A stretch of DNA of 64,000 nucleotides from an uncultured Bacteroidota bacterium (GTDB lineage: Bacteria; Bacteroidota; Bacteroidia; Flavobacteriales; Flavobacteriaceae). The stretch lies in NCBI GenBank assembly GCA_902594745.1, contig CACJNF010000001.1, forward strand, positions 124,001 to 188,000. Direction: 5' to 3'. The notes beneath the pieces are model-generated. The model was not told the DNA's origin, searched no databases, and saw nothing but the letters and a program-made list of their open reading frames with translations. Positions within the stretch are counted from its first letter, which is position 1; the number at the start of each line of letters is the position of its first letter. Below, piece by piece: positions 42,135 to 50,150 of this stretch. A program made the position numbers and the translations under genes.

Positions 42135-45013
42135 CTTGAATCAATTAAAGCTTTATATACTATCTCTTGAGATCTTGTTCTAATATTACTTGTTTGAAGG
42201 AGAGTATTTTTCCTAGTTGGAAAAGTTCTGTTTGAAAGAAATACAAAGATTATTTCTTCATCAGGGTCAGCCCATGCCATTGAACCTGTATAACCGTAGT
42301 GACCAAAACTATTCATTGAAACACCACCAAAAGTTGAGCCATGGTTTCCCTCAATTTGCGGCTTATCAAAACCAACCCCGCTTCGATTATCGAACTCACA
42401 GTAATAACAAGTATTAAATACATCTAATGATTCTGATTCGAAAAGTCTTTGATCATTGTACAAGCCTCCTTGAATCATAGCCTGAAGTATAACTGCAACT
42501 TCATAAGAATTAGAGAATAATCCAGCATGACCCGACACACCTCCTAACATTGCTGCACCCTCATCATGAACATAGCCATGTAGTTTTGAATATCTAAAAA
42601 AATCATCTTCTTCAGTGGGCACGATTTCATCTAAGTTTAATTTTTTGTATGGATTAAACATTGTTCTCTCCAACTGAAGCTTATTAAAAATTCTTTCTTC
42701 AGCTATTAAGTCAAGTGGTTTATTGTATATATCTTCAAACCAAAATTTTAAAAAATAAAAAGGGAGATCAGAGTATTTAAATTCAAGGTTTTCAATCAAA
42801 TCACTATTTACAATTGATTTAAATATTTTTTCCTTATAATTTTTTTTTAGATATAAGTTTTCAGTAACAGGTGTTGAAAATGATGATCTGGAACTAGTTT
42901 TATAAAATCTTGTTTTAGGTTTTTCTTTTCTATTTAATGTCTCTTCATAAAATGGAATCCAAGGTCTTAACCTAGCGTAGTGAGATAACATCTCTTTTAA
43001 TGTAATTTCACCTTTATCAGCAAGTTTTCTTTTTGGAAAAAGCTGATTAAGTTTTGTGTTTAAAGAAAGATTTCCATTCTCATATTCTTGAATAACTAGA
43101 GGCATAGTAGCCAAAATTTTGGTGATCGATGATAAATCAAACACATGATCATTTTCAAGTTTATTTAATTTTTTATATGTATGATATCCAAAACTTTTAT
43201 TGTAGATAATTTTACCTTTTTTAGATACCAGCATCTGAATTCCAGGCGCCATCATTGAATCTATCGCAGATACTGCAATTGAGTCGAGATATGAAAGTTT
43301 TTTTTGATCAAAACCTTCATAGACAGGTCTTGAGTATCCAAGGGTATTATTCTTATCAACTGATATACCATGATTTACTGGATAAAAATTATTTGAGACA
43401 GGTAATTTTCCTTTAAAAGATCTTATACCTGTCAATAAATCAGCCATGATTTCTTGAGAGATCATATTATTTTGATAACCCACAATAATTGAATTAAAAT
43501 TATCGATTTTTTCAAAAGAGTTCAAGCTATATGGATTGAGGAATAAAGTCAATATTACATTATTGTTCTTACCTATCTTTTCTATTATTTCAGATATATT
43601 TTTGGGTATTATATTTGAAGCATAAGGACTAGAACTCGATCCATGATAAGAGATTACAATACCGTCATATTTTGTTTTTTCATAGAGTAGATTGTAATCT
43701 TTTGAATTATAGTAATTAAGATTAACATATTTTTTGAGTTTATTAAAAAGATAGGTTGATTCATTTCCAAATGAAACATGCAAATATTTTTTATCTTTTA
43801 AAAGAGGAAGAGATCTGGAGCTATTTTTTACTAATGTTATTGCAGATTCCATTGCTCTTGAGTATAACAGGGTGTCTTTTGATGTATTAACTCTTTCAAC
43901 AATATTTTCAGAAGAAATCTCTACTAAATCATCTAAATTAGATTTAGCTTTTAGAGATAAGATTTTTTTTACTGAATCAGATAATTTACCCATAGGTATC
44001 TTGCCACTTTTTAAGTTTTCTGCAATTAGATTGATACCCTTAGAAACATCTGTAGACATCAAGATAATATCATTTCCAACTTCAAAAGCTCTAAGGTCTA
44101 CATTTATAGAAGGGTCTTGAAGAACACCTTTCATATCAAGTGCATCTGTTACTGTTATCCCACTAAATTTATATTCTTCTCTTAAAAGATTACTTATTGT
44201 TTTTTTTGACAACGAAGAGGGATATTTTTTATCTAGGGATGGAACACTCAGGTGAGCTGTCATAACAGATTCTACTATACCATCATCAATTAATTTTTTA
44301 AAAGGATATAATTCAACTTCATTAAGTCTTTTCATACTACCATTAATCACAGGAAGTGTCTTGTGAGAATCTTTGTCAGTGTCCCCGTGACCTGGAAAAT
44401 GTTTAACTGATGTAAATACACCTGCTTCTTTATGCCCATTTATGTATGCTTTTGCTTTTTGATACACATTCTCAGGATCTTCACCAAAAGATCTATTTCC
44501 AATGATTGGATTTTTTGAATTATTATTAACATCAACAGATGGAGAAAAATTATAGTTAACTCCAAGAGCCTTGTTTTGCTCTGCCATTCTTTTTGATATA
44601 TTTTTAACTAAATTATTGTCTTCTATAGCACCAAGTGTCATATTCCAAGGATGGGCAAAAACATCAGATAGTCTTTGTGATGGACCCCATTCAGCATCCA
44701 TAGCAACTAACAAAGGTGTTTTAGAAATTGCTTGGAACTTGTTTAGCCATTCTATATGAGATTTTGTTGTTCCAATTGAAAATATTAAACCACCAATTTT
44801 ATTTACTTCAACTAGTTTTTTAATTTCTTCAAAATCTGACTGCTCTGGTGATACCCAATTAATAAATAATTGTGCAATTTTTTCTTCTAGTGAAAGAGAA
44901 TTATATATACTATCTACCCACTGTTTCTTTTTATTATTTAACTCAGAATATATATCCTGTGAATAAACTAACGAGGTATTAAATAAAATTATAAATAGAA
45001 AAAGTCTTTTCAT
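42131..45013 (-). CDS. GH3 beta-N-acetylglucosaminidase fused to a serine hydrolase (class C beta-lactamase type)
   Basis: The start is placed at ATG 45013, giving the signal peptide MKRLFLFIILFNTSLVYSQ; a longer frame would overlap the next gene. The 960-residue protein has a NagZ-like GH3 half (residues about 20-560) with KHFPGHGDTDKDSH near 204 and the catalytic Asp in TDALDMKG (D290). The second half is a penicillin-binding/class C fold with SITK (S629, K632), KYSDLP near 770 and GHAGLFS near 850. Such fusions are known in Bacteroidota and probably act on peptidoglycan or muropeptides in the periplasm. It lies between the 160-aa gene and bshA in one operon. Confidence 0.92.
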   Translation of the reverse strand: MKRLFLFIILFNTSLVYSQDIYSELNNKKKQWVDSIYNSLSLEEKIAQLFINWVSPEQSDFEEIKKLVEVNKIGGLIFSIGTTKSHIEWLNKFQAISKTPLLVAMDAEWGPSQRLSDVFAHPWNMTLGAIEDNNLVKNISKRMAEQNKALGVNYNFSPSVDVNNNSKNPIIGNRSFGEDPENVYQKAKAYINGHKEAGVFTSVKHFPGHGDTDKDSHKTLPVINGSMKRLNEVELYPFKKLIDDGIVESVMTAHLSVPSLDKKYPSSLSKKTISNLLREEYKFSGITVTDALDMKGVLQDPSINVDLRAFEVGNDIILMSTDVSKGINLIAENLKSGKIPMGKLSDSVKKILSLKAKSNLDDLVEISSENIVERVNTSKDTLLYSRAMESAITLVKNSSRSLPLLKDKKYLHVSFGNESTYLFNKLKKYVNLNYYNSKDYNLLYEKTKYDGIVISYHGSSSSPYASNIIPKNISEIIEKIGKNNNVILTLFLNPYSLNSFEKIDNFNSIIVGYQNNMISQEIMADLLTGIRSFKGKLPVSNNFYPVNHGISVDKNNTLGYSRPVYEGFDQKKLSYLDSIAVSAIDSMMAPGIQMLVSKKGKIIYNKSFGYHTYKKLNKLENDHVFDLSSITKILATMPLVIQEYENGNLSLNTKLNQLFPKRKLADKGEITLKEMLSHYARLRPWIPFYEETLNRKEKPKTRFYKTSSRSSFSTPVTENLYLKKNYKEKIFKSIVNSDLIENLEFKYSDLPFYFLKFWFEDIYNKPLDLIAEERIFNKLQLERTMFNPYKKLNLDEIVPTEEDDFFRYSKLHGYVHDEGAAMLGGVSGHAGLFSNSYEVAVILQAMIQGGLYNDQRLFESESLDVFNTCYYCEFDNRSGVGFDKPQIEGNHGSTFGGVSMNSFGHYGYTGSMAWADPDEEIIFVFLSNRTFPTRKNTLLQTSNIRTRSQEIVYKALIDSR

Positions 45014-45015
45014 TT

Positions 45016-45498
45016 TTAAATAAATTTCGACAACCAAGAAGAACTTAGCTTGATTTCAAAATTATTTAAAAGTTCTTTCTTAGTGCTGACTGTCATATTG
45101 AATATAACTGTTTCTGATGAAATAGATCCATTTTTTAAATTGTTTTTCAGATCTTTTAAAGTAATTGATTTAATTATAGAACCCATTCTATAATTAACTA
45201 TAAGCCTGTCTAATAAGTTTTTATTTATGGTATCAGAAATATCTTTTAATAATTGAAGTGAATAGTCAATTGAACACCCACCAATTGGATTAAATTCTTC
45301 ATTAACTGCAATTACTAAAAAACGATTATTTAATATCTTAAAAGATGCTTGAAGCTCTTTATTGTGAGCCATCCAATTGTCCACAAATAAATCTGACTTT
45401 TTATTAATAATATCAACATCAGACTCAGTAAAATCATCATTGGATTGGTAGATCCATATTCTTGACTCATCAGGTATTTTATCAAATTCTACTTTCAT
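45016..45498 (-). CDS. Conserved Bacteroidota protein of unknown function (often mislabelled ABC transporter ATPase)
   Basis: This 160-residue cytoplasmic protein has the layout of a small conserved flavobacterial family: PDESRIWIYQSN at the start, VDNWMAHNKELQASFKILNNRFLVIAVNE in the middle, GGCSIDYSLQLLKDI, and a final SSSWLSKF. In public annotation similar proteins are often called ABC transporter ATPase, but there is no Walker A, Walker B or signature motif. The function is unknown. It overlaps the CCG-domain gene by 4 bp and ends 2 bp before the GH3 gene start. Confidence 0.82.
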   Translation of the reverse strand: MKVEFDKIPDESRIWIYQSNDDFTESDVDIINKKSDLFVDNWMAHNKELQASFKILNNRFLVIAVNEEFNPIGGCSIDYSLQLLKDISDTINKNLLDRLIVNYRMGSIIKSITLKDLKNNLKNGSISSETVIFNMTVSTKKELLNNFEIKLSSSWLSKFI

Positions 45499-46268
45499 AA
45501 ATCTTCAGCTTTTTCAATCATTTGAGCAATATCTAGAACATCCATATTTTTTTGTTTAGCTGTCATACCATCACTCATCATAGTGTTACAAAAAGGACAA
45601 CTTACAGCAACAATTTCTGAATCTGTATTTATAGCCTCCTCTGATCTTTTAACGTTGATATCTTGATCTCCTTTCTCAGGCTCTTTGAACATTTGAGCAC
45701 CACCAGCACCACAACATAAAGATTTTGATTTACAACTCTTCATCTCAACTAACTCAGCATCAAGTTTATCAATAACTTCTCTAGGAGCTTCGTAAATACC
45801 ATTTGCTCTTCCTAAATAGCATGGATCATGATAAGTTATCTTCTTACCCTTATAGTATCCTCCACCAATTGTAATTTTATTTTCTTTTATAAGATTATTA
45901 ATAAAAGTTGTATGATGAATAACTTTATAATTACCACCCAATTCAGGATACTCATTTTTAATTGTATTAAAACAATGCGGACAGGTTGTGATTATATTTT
46001 TAATATTATATGAATTTAATATTTCAATATTCGAAATAGCTTTCATCTGAAATAGAAATTCATTACCTGCTCTTTTTGCGGGATCACCAGTACAAGACTC
46101 TTCTTTACCTAAAATAGCATATGAAACATTTGCTTTGTTTAATATTTTAACAAAAGCCTTAGTCACCTTTTTTGATCGATCATCAAAACTACCGGCACAC
46201 CCGACCCAGAATAAGTACTCTGGACTTTCACCTTTTGATTTAAGATCTGATAAAATAGGCACTTTCAT
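45495..46268 (-). CDS. CCG-domain (Fe-S)-binding protein, HdrB/LutA-like
   Basis: This 257-residue cytoplasmic protein has the two cysteine-rich CCG blocks. The first comprises VGCAGSFDD near residue 22 and CPHCFNTIKNEYPEL near 96; the second comprises DPCYLGR near 149, CCGAGGAQMF near 186 and CPFCNTM near 225. CCG domains bind a noncubane or 4Fe-4S cluster and work with a membrane or ferredoxin partner. The partner here is the 4Fe-4S membrane protein two genes upstream. The electron donor is unknown. It overlaps the 160-aa gene by 4 bp. Confidence 0.9.
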   Translation of the reverse strand: MKVPILSDLKSKGESPEYLFWVGCAGSFDDRSKKVTKAFVKILNKANVSYAILGKEESCTGDPAKRAGNEFLFQMKAISNIEILNSYNIKNIITTCPHCFNTIKNEYPELGGNYKVIHHTTFINNLIKENKITIGGGYYKGKKITYHDPCYLGRANGIYEAPREVIDKLDAELVEMKSCKSKSLCCGAGGAQMFKEPEKGDQDINVKRSEEAINTDSEIVAVSCPFCNTMMSDGMTAKQKNMDVLDIAQMIEKAEDL

Positions 46269-46276
46269 ATTAAATC

Positions 46277-46723
46277 TTATTTATTTTCCTCGTCGTCAAA
46301 GACCTCAATTGTTACTTTTTTCTCTACAAGATCAGTAAACTTTCCATTATACCTAGTAGCCTTAACTAGATGATTATCTATCCAGTGGTAGTTACCACCT
46401 CTTGGCTTACCCATTAATAAACTATGATATTTAAATCCATTATCTTTTAACCATTTTTCTGTTACTTCCCTGTGAGACTCAATTCTAGCAGTAAAGAAAC
46501 AAATGATATGACCTTTATCATACCAATTATTTATTGTTTCAAGAGCATCGGGATATAACTTTGCTGTTGACATTCTATCAGGCTCTTCATTAGGAATATC
46601 ATCGCATATAGTTCCATCAATATCTATTAGATAATTTTTAATACCCTCTGGAAGGATTGGGCTGACTGTCTCTCCTTTTTCTATTTTCTGGTGTAAATAA
46701 TTTTCTACTTCTTCTTTTTTCAT
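46277..46723 (-). CDS. HAD-superfamily phosphatase-like protein
   Basis: ATG 46723 is used because it avoids overlap with the upstream Fe-S gene. The 148-residue protein has HAD motif I at LIDIDGTIC (D34, D36), motif II at FFTAR near residue 80, and a Lys in LLMGKPRGG near 107, with the acidic motif III region DNHLV. Family members in Bacteroidota are sometimes named phosphoheptose isomerase, which is not supported by motifs. It probably hydrolyses a phosphoester of unknown identity. It sits between the two Fe-S genes of the operon. Confidence 0.8.
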   Translation of the reverse strand: MKKEEVENYLHQKIEKGETVSPILPEGIKNYLIDIDGTICDDIPNEEPDRMSTAKLYPDALETINNWYDKGHIICFFTARIESHREVTEKWLKDNGFKYHSLLMGKPRGGNYHWIDNHLVKATRYNGKFTDLVEKKVTIEVFDDEENK

Positions 46724-46725
46724 AT

Positions 46726-48048
46726 TTATTGTGTTTCTTGAGCCCATAACTCTCTATCTAGTTGGTTATAGGGCCATGGAGCTCCATTATTTTCTATGTT
46801 ATTCATCATGTTGTTTAAATCCGGATGAGCGGATGATTCTTCCATTATTAAGTATTGTCTCATATCCATAATAATTGATAGGGGATCAATATTTATAGGA
46901 CATACCTCTACACAAGCATTACATGATGTGCATGCCCAAAGTTCTTCTTTTGAAATATAGTTATCAAGTAATCTATCTCCATCATCTATGAATTCTCCTT
47001 TATTTTTTGAAATATTCAAGGAGACTTTCTCTAGTCTATCTCTTGTATCCATCATTATTTTTCTTGGTGATAATTTTTTTCCAGTTTGATTTGCAGGACA
47101 TTCGCTAGTACACCTTCCACATTCAGTACATGAATAAGCATTCATTAACTGAACCCAATTTAGATCTAAAACATCAGATGCGCCAAATTTTTCTACTTGA
47201 TTATTTTCGTTAGAAGCTCTCTCTGGGTAAAACATAAGCATTACTTCATTTTTAACTGATTCAAGAACACCAAACTTTCCTTTTTCTTCAAGATTTGAGT
47301 AATATGTATTTGGAAACGCTAATAAAATATGCAAGTGTTTAGAATAATATAAATAATTAAGGAAAAAAAGAATACCTAATATATGTAACCACCAAAAAAT
47401 TCTCTCGTATAAATAAACTGTTGAGGTATCAAAAGAATCAAAAATAGGAACTAAAAATGATGATACAGGAAATGACCCTGCCTTGTAATAACCTTCAAAA
47501 CCACGATCTTGAAGGATTAAATCTGTAGCGTTCATTGAAAGAAATAATAGCATCAGGACAACTTCAAAATAAAGAATATTATCTGCATCAAATTTAGGCC
47601 AACCCTTCATTTCAGCACTTAAAAACCTTTTAATCTTCATAATATTTCTTCTAGTCCAAAAAATAATAACTGAGATTAAAACTAATAATGCAAGTATTTC
47701 GAAAGAGGCAATTAAAAAATCGTAAAAAAATGGATTGAAATACTTTGAAAAAAATCTGTGTGATCCTGTTACTCCATCAATTAGTATTTCAAGTAATTCA
47801 ATATTTATTATTATAAAGCCTACATAAACAATTACATGTAAAAAGCCAGATATAGGTTTTGTAACCATTTTAGACTGACCAAGAGCTATACGAACTAAAT
47901 TAGAAAGTCTCTTGGATGGATTATCAGTTCTATTAATTGGTTTTCCCATCTTAATTACTTTAATCAATCTTTGAATATTTTTAACAAAGAAACCTAAAGC
48001 AAAAATTAAGATTAATGAGAAGATTATATTGGGAAGAATTTCAACCAT
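46726..48048 (-). CDS. Membrane 4Fe-4S protein, HdrC/DsrK/LutB-like electron-transfer subunit
   Basis: This 440-residue protein has about five transmembrane segments in the N-terminal 250 residues, including FARPSxRL-like and heme/quinone-type His positions (GFLHVIVYVGF, WWLHILGILFF). A cytoplasmic ferredoxin domain follows with CTECGRCTSECP near 308 and CTSCNACVEVCP near 375. This matches subunits that pass electrons between quinones and a CCG-domain partner. The partner is probably the 257-aa protein in the same operon. It starts immediately after the MCE gene stop. The redox couple is unknown. Confidence 0.88.
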   Translation of the reverse strand: MVEILPNIIFSLILIFALGFFVKNIQRLIKVIKMGKPINRTDNPSKRLSNLVRIALGQSKMVTKPISGFLHVIVYVGFIIINIELLEILIDGVTGSHRFFSKYFNPFFYDFLIASFEILALLVLISVIIFWTRRNIMKIKRFLSAEMKGWPKFDADNILYFEVVLMLLFLSMNATDLILQDRGFEGYYKAGSFPVSSFLVPIFDSFDTSTVYLYERIFWWLHILGILFFLNYLYYSKHLHILLAFPNTYYSNLEEKGKFGVLESVKNEVMLMFYPERASNENNQVEKFGASDVLDLNWVQLMNAYSCTECGRCTSECPANQTGKKLSPRKIMMDTRDRLEKVSLNISKNKGEFIDDGDRLLDNYISKEELWACTSCNACVEVCPINIDPLSIIMDMRQYLIMEESSAHPDLNNMMNNIENNGAPWPYNQLDRELWAQETQ

Positions 48049-48963
48049 CTATTTTCTACCAAAAATTGAAAAATGAACATATTTTTTTGGATTTTCATTA
48101 ATATCATCAATCAACTTATTCAAACTAAGAATTGATGAATTAAGATTTTCATACAATTCATCCTTATTTATTAATTTACCCAAACTGGAAGACCCTGAGT
48201 TTAAATTTTGAATTACAGAATTTATACCTTCAGTAGACTCTTTTATATCAACAAGAACATTTGATATTCCAAACTCATTTAAATCTTGGGCAACTTTTGA
48301 AAGATTATCGCTAATTGATTCAATATTATCTAACGTATTATTAATCTTGTCATTTTTTTCAGTCAGTGTATTTTCAATTATAGAGGCAGATTTATTTATT
48401 GCATTTATAGCAGAGGTTAAGACCTCTATGGACTCTTTTAAATTCTCTTGAGTATCAATATTTAAAACATTAGATGCACCAGTGAATATAGAGTCAACAC
48501 TGGTGATTGTACTTTGAAGTTGTCTAGAGAGCGGCTCAATTTGTCTATTAATTAATTCAGTTAGTCCAGGTCTAACACTAGATCTAAGTGTATCACCTGT
48601 CTTTACAATTGATTGTCTATCAAATACAGGCTCTATTGAAATAGCAAGACCACCAAGAACACCAGTTTCATATATTGAAGCTGTACTTTTTGAAGAAAAA
48701 TTCAATTTGTCTTTTACTTTTATAGTAACCAAAATTTTTGTGGAATTAGGAAGGAAATCTAACTCTGTTACATTACCAATTGATAGGCCATTGATCATAA
48801 CATTAGCACCTACTAGTAACCCATCTACCTCGTCATAAACAGCATATATAGTTTTTTGCCTATCTAATAAAGATGTACCCTTTAAATAATTAAACCCAAA
48901 TATGAATAGAAGTATCGAGGTTAATACAAAAATTGCAGCTCTAATTTCTTTAGATAATTTCAA
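48049..48963 (-). CDS. MCE/MlaD-family protein
   Basis: This 304-residue protein has one N-terminal transmembrane anchor (IRAAIFVLTSILLFIFGFNYL) and one MCE domain at about residues 36-115: VYDEVDGLLVGANVMINGLSIGNV, SKSTASIYETGVLGG. After it comes a long coiled-coil-like stretch of periodic hydrophobics. MCE proteins form rings or tubes that carry lipids between membranes. No MlaE/F ABC genes are in this window. It lies 66 bp after the amidase and abuts the Fe-S gene. Confidence 0.93.
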   Translation of the reverse strand: MKLSKEIRAAIFVLTSILLFIFGFNYLKGTSLLDRQKTIYAVYDEVDGLLVGANVMINGLSIGNVTELDFLPNSTKILVTIKVKDKLNFSSKSTASIYETGVLGGLAISIEPVFDRQSIVKTGDTLRSSVRPGLTELINRQIEPLSRQLQSTITSVDSIFTGASNVLNIDTQENLKESIEVLTSAINAINKSASIIENTLTEKNDKINNTLDNIESISDNLSKVAQDLNEFGISNVLVDIKESTEGINSVIQNLNSGSSSLGKLINKDELYENLNSSILSLNKLIDDINENPKKYVHFSIFGRK

Positions 48964-49029
48964 GGTAGTTTAGGTTTAATTTATGTAAAAATAAGAATTA
49001 TTTAGTTAGTTAATCAGTTAGAAACTTTG

Positions 49030-50076
49030 TCAGTTTAAACTCATTACCTTATTGTTTTCATATTTCACAATAAAGGAAGATTGATAACCGCTCTTTTTAG
49101 CTTCATTTAAAGATTTTTTTGCATCTTCTAAATTATTATGGTAACCGTATAAGTATTTATAAAGACTCCCCTCCTTTACTACATCTACTGACTTCAATCC
49201 TCTAAAGTTATAGGGCTTAAGTTCCAAAAGTTTAGTGCTTGCTGCAATTTGAACTCTGTATGACATTTTAGATTTATCCATATCATTACTTAAAATAGAT
49301 GTTGATAAATTTTTAAAAAAATCATTTTTATAGTCAACTACAGCAGAGGCAATTGCATCTGCCATTTCATTCTGACCTTTTAATGAATTAAGATATGCAC
49401 CCTCAGAATTATTTGTTAGAAAACCTGTTTCAACAAGAACACTAGGCATATAGGTGTATTTAAGGACAATAAAACCAGCTTGCTTAACTGTTCTATTCTT
49501 TCTCTTTAACTTATCAACAAAACTATTTTGAATATATGATGCTGCAACAATACTCTGATCAAGATATTCCTCTTGCATTAGAGTTAGCCCAATTACAGAC
49601 TCAGGATTATTTGGATCAAAACCTTCATATTGATTAACATAGTCTTCTTCAAAGAAAATAACAGAGTTTTCTTTTTTTGCTATCTCAAAATTTCTTTGGT
49701 TAGCGTGAAGCCCAAGAACAAAAGTCCCTGCACCATATGCTTGAGACGTATGAGAGTCACAATGTATTGAGATAAAAAGTTGAGCATTAGATCGGTTAGC
49801 AATATTTGCTCTTTCAAATAAATTGACAAATACATCACTTTTCCTAGTATAAACTACTTCAATACCATTATCCTCTAATTTTTTTCCAAGCTTTAGAGCA
49901 ATACTTAATGCGATTTTCTTTTCTAAATACCCATTTCCAGTATTACCAGGATCTTTACCGCCATGACCAGCATCAACAACAACAGTAAATTTAGAGTTTA
50001 AATTTTGCTGAGAAAATATAGAGTTTGCTGTTGTTAGCAATAAGACTAGGACAGTTAACCTAAATGAATTCATCAA
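49030..50076 (-). CDS. N-acetylmuramoyl-L-alanine amidase with C-terminal SPOR-like region
   Basis: This 348-residue protein has a signal peptide ending near TANSIFSQ. The Amidase_3 domain follows with VVDAGHGGKDPG (zinc His), EKKIALSIALKLG (zinc Glu), FISIHCDSH (zinc His) and VLVETGFLTNNSE (catalytic Glu). The C-terminal 75 residues (YRVQIAAST to FIVKYE) resemble a SPOR peptidoglycan-binding domain, with the strand pattern of VQIAAST. It cleaves the amide bond between MurNAc and the peptide during cell separation. It is divergent from lptD and leads the long operon. Confidence 0.93.
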   Translation of the reverse strand: MMNSFRLTVLVLLLTTANSIFSQQNLNSKFTVVVDAGHGGKDPGNTGNGYLEKKIALSIALKLGKKLEDNGIEVVYTRKSDVFVNLFERANIANRSNAQLFISIHCDSHTSQAYGAGTFVLGLHANQRNFEIAKKENSVIFFEEDYVNQYEGFDPNNPESVIGLTLMQEEYLDQSIVAASYIQNSFVDKLKRKNRTVKQAGFIVLKYTYMPSVLVETGFLTNNSEGAYLNSLKGQNEMADAIASAVVDYKNDFFKNLSTSILSNDMDKSKMSYRVQIAASTKLLELKPYNFRGLKSVDVVKEGSLYKYLYGYHNNLEDAKKSLNEAKKSGYQSSFIVKYENNKVMSLN

Positions 50077-50103
50077 GTAAATTATTATAATTAAAATTAT
50101 GAT

Positions 50104-50111
50104 TAATTTTG
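50104..50111 (+). promoter_or_regulatory. Candidate -7 element of lptD
   Basis: TAATTTTG matches TAnnTTTG with nn = AT and lies 40 bases before the TTG start of lptD. No clear TTG at -33 is visible. It could drive the lptD-ridA unit. Confidence 0.35.
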
Positions 50112-50150
50112 ATTAACCTAAGTGTCTTGTTAATAACTCAATTTTAAATC

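Noticed and set aside
45016-45498. ABC transporter ATPase call for the 160-aa protein
   Set aside because: No Walker A, Walker B or signature motif is present; the name seems to come from propagated annotation.
46277-46723. Phosphoheptose isomerase call for the HAD protein
   Set aside because: DxDGT and the other motifs are HAD phosphatase features; no SIS domain is visible.
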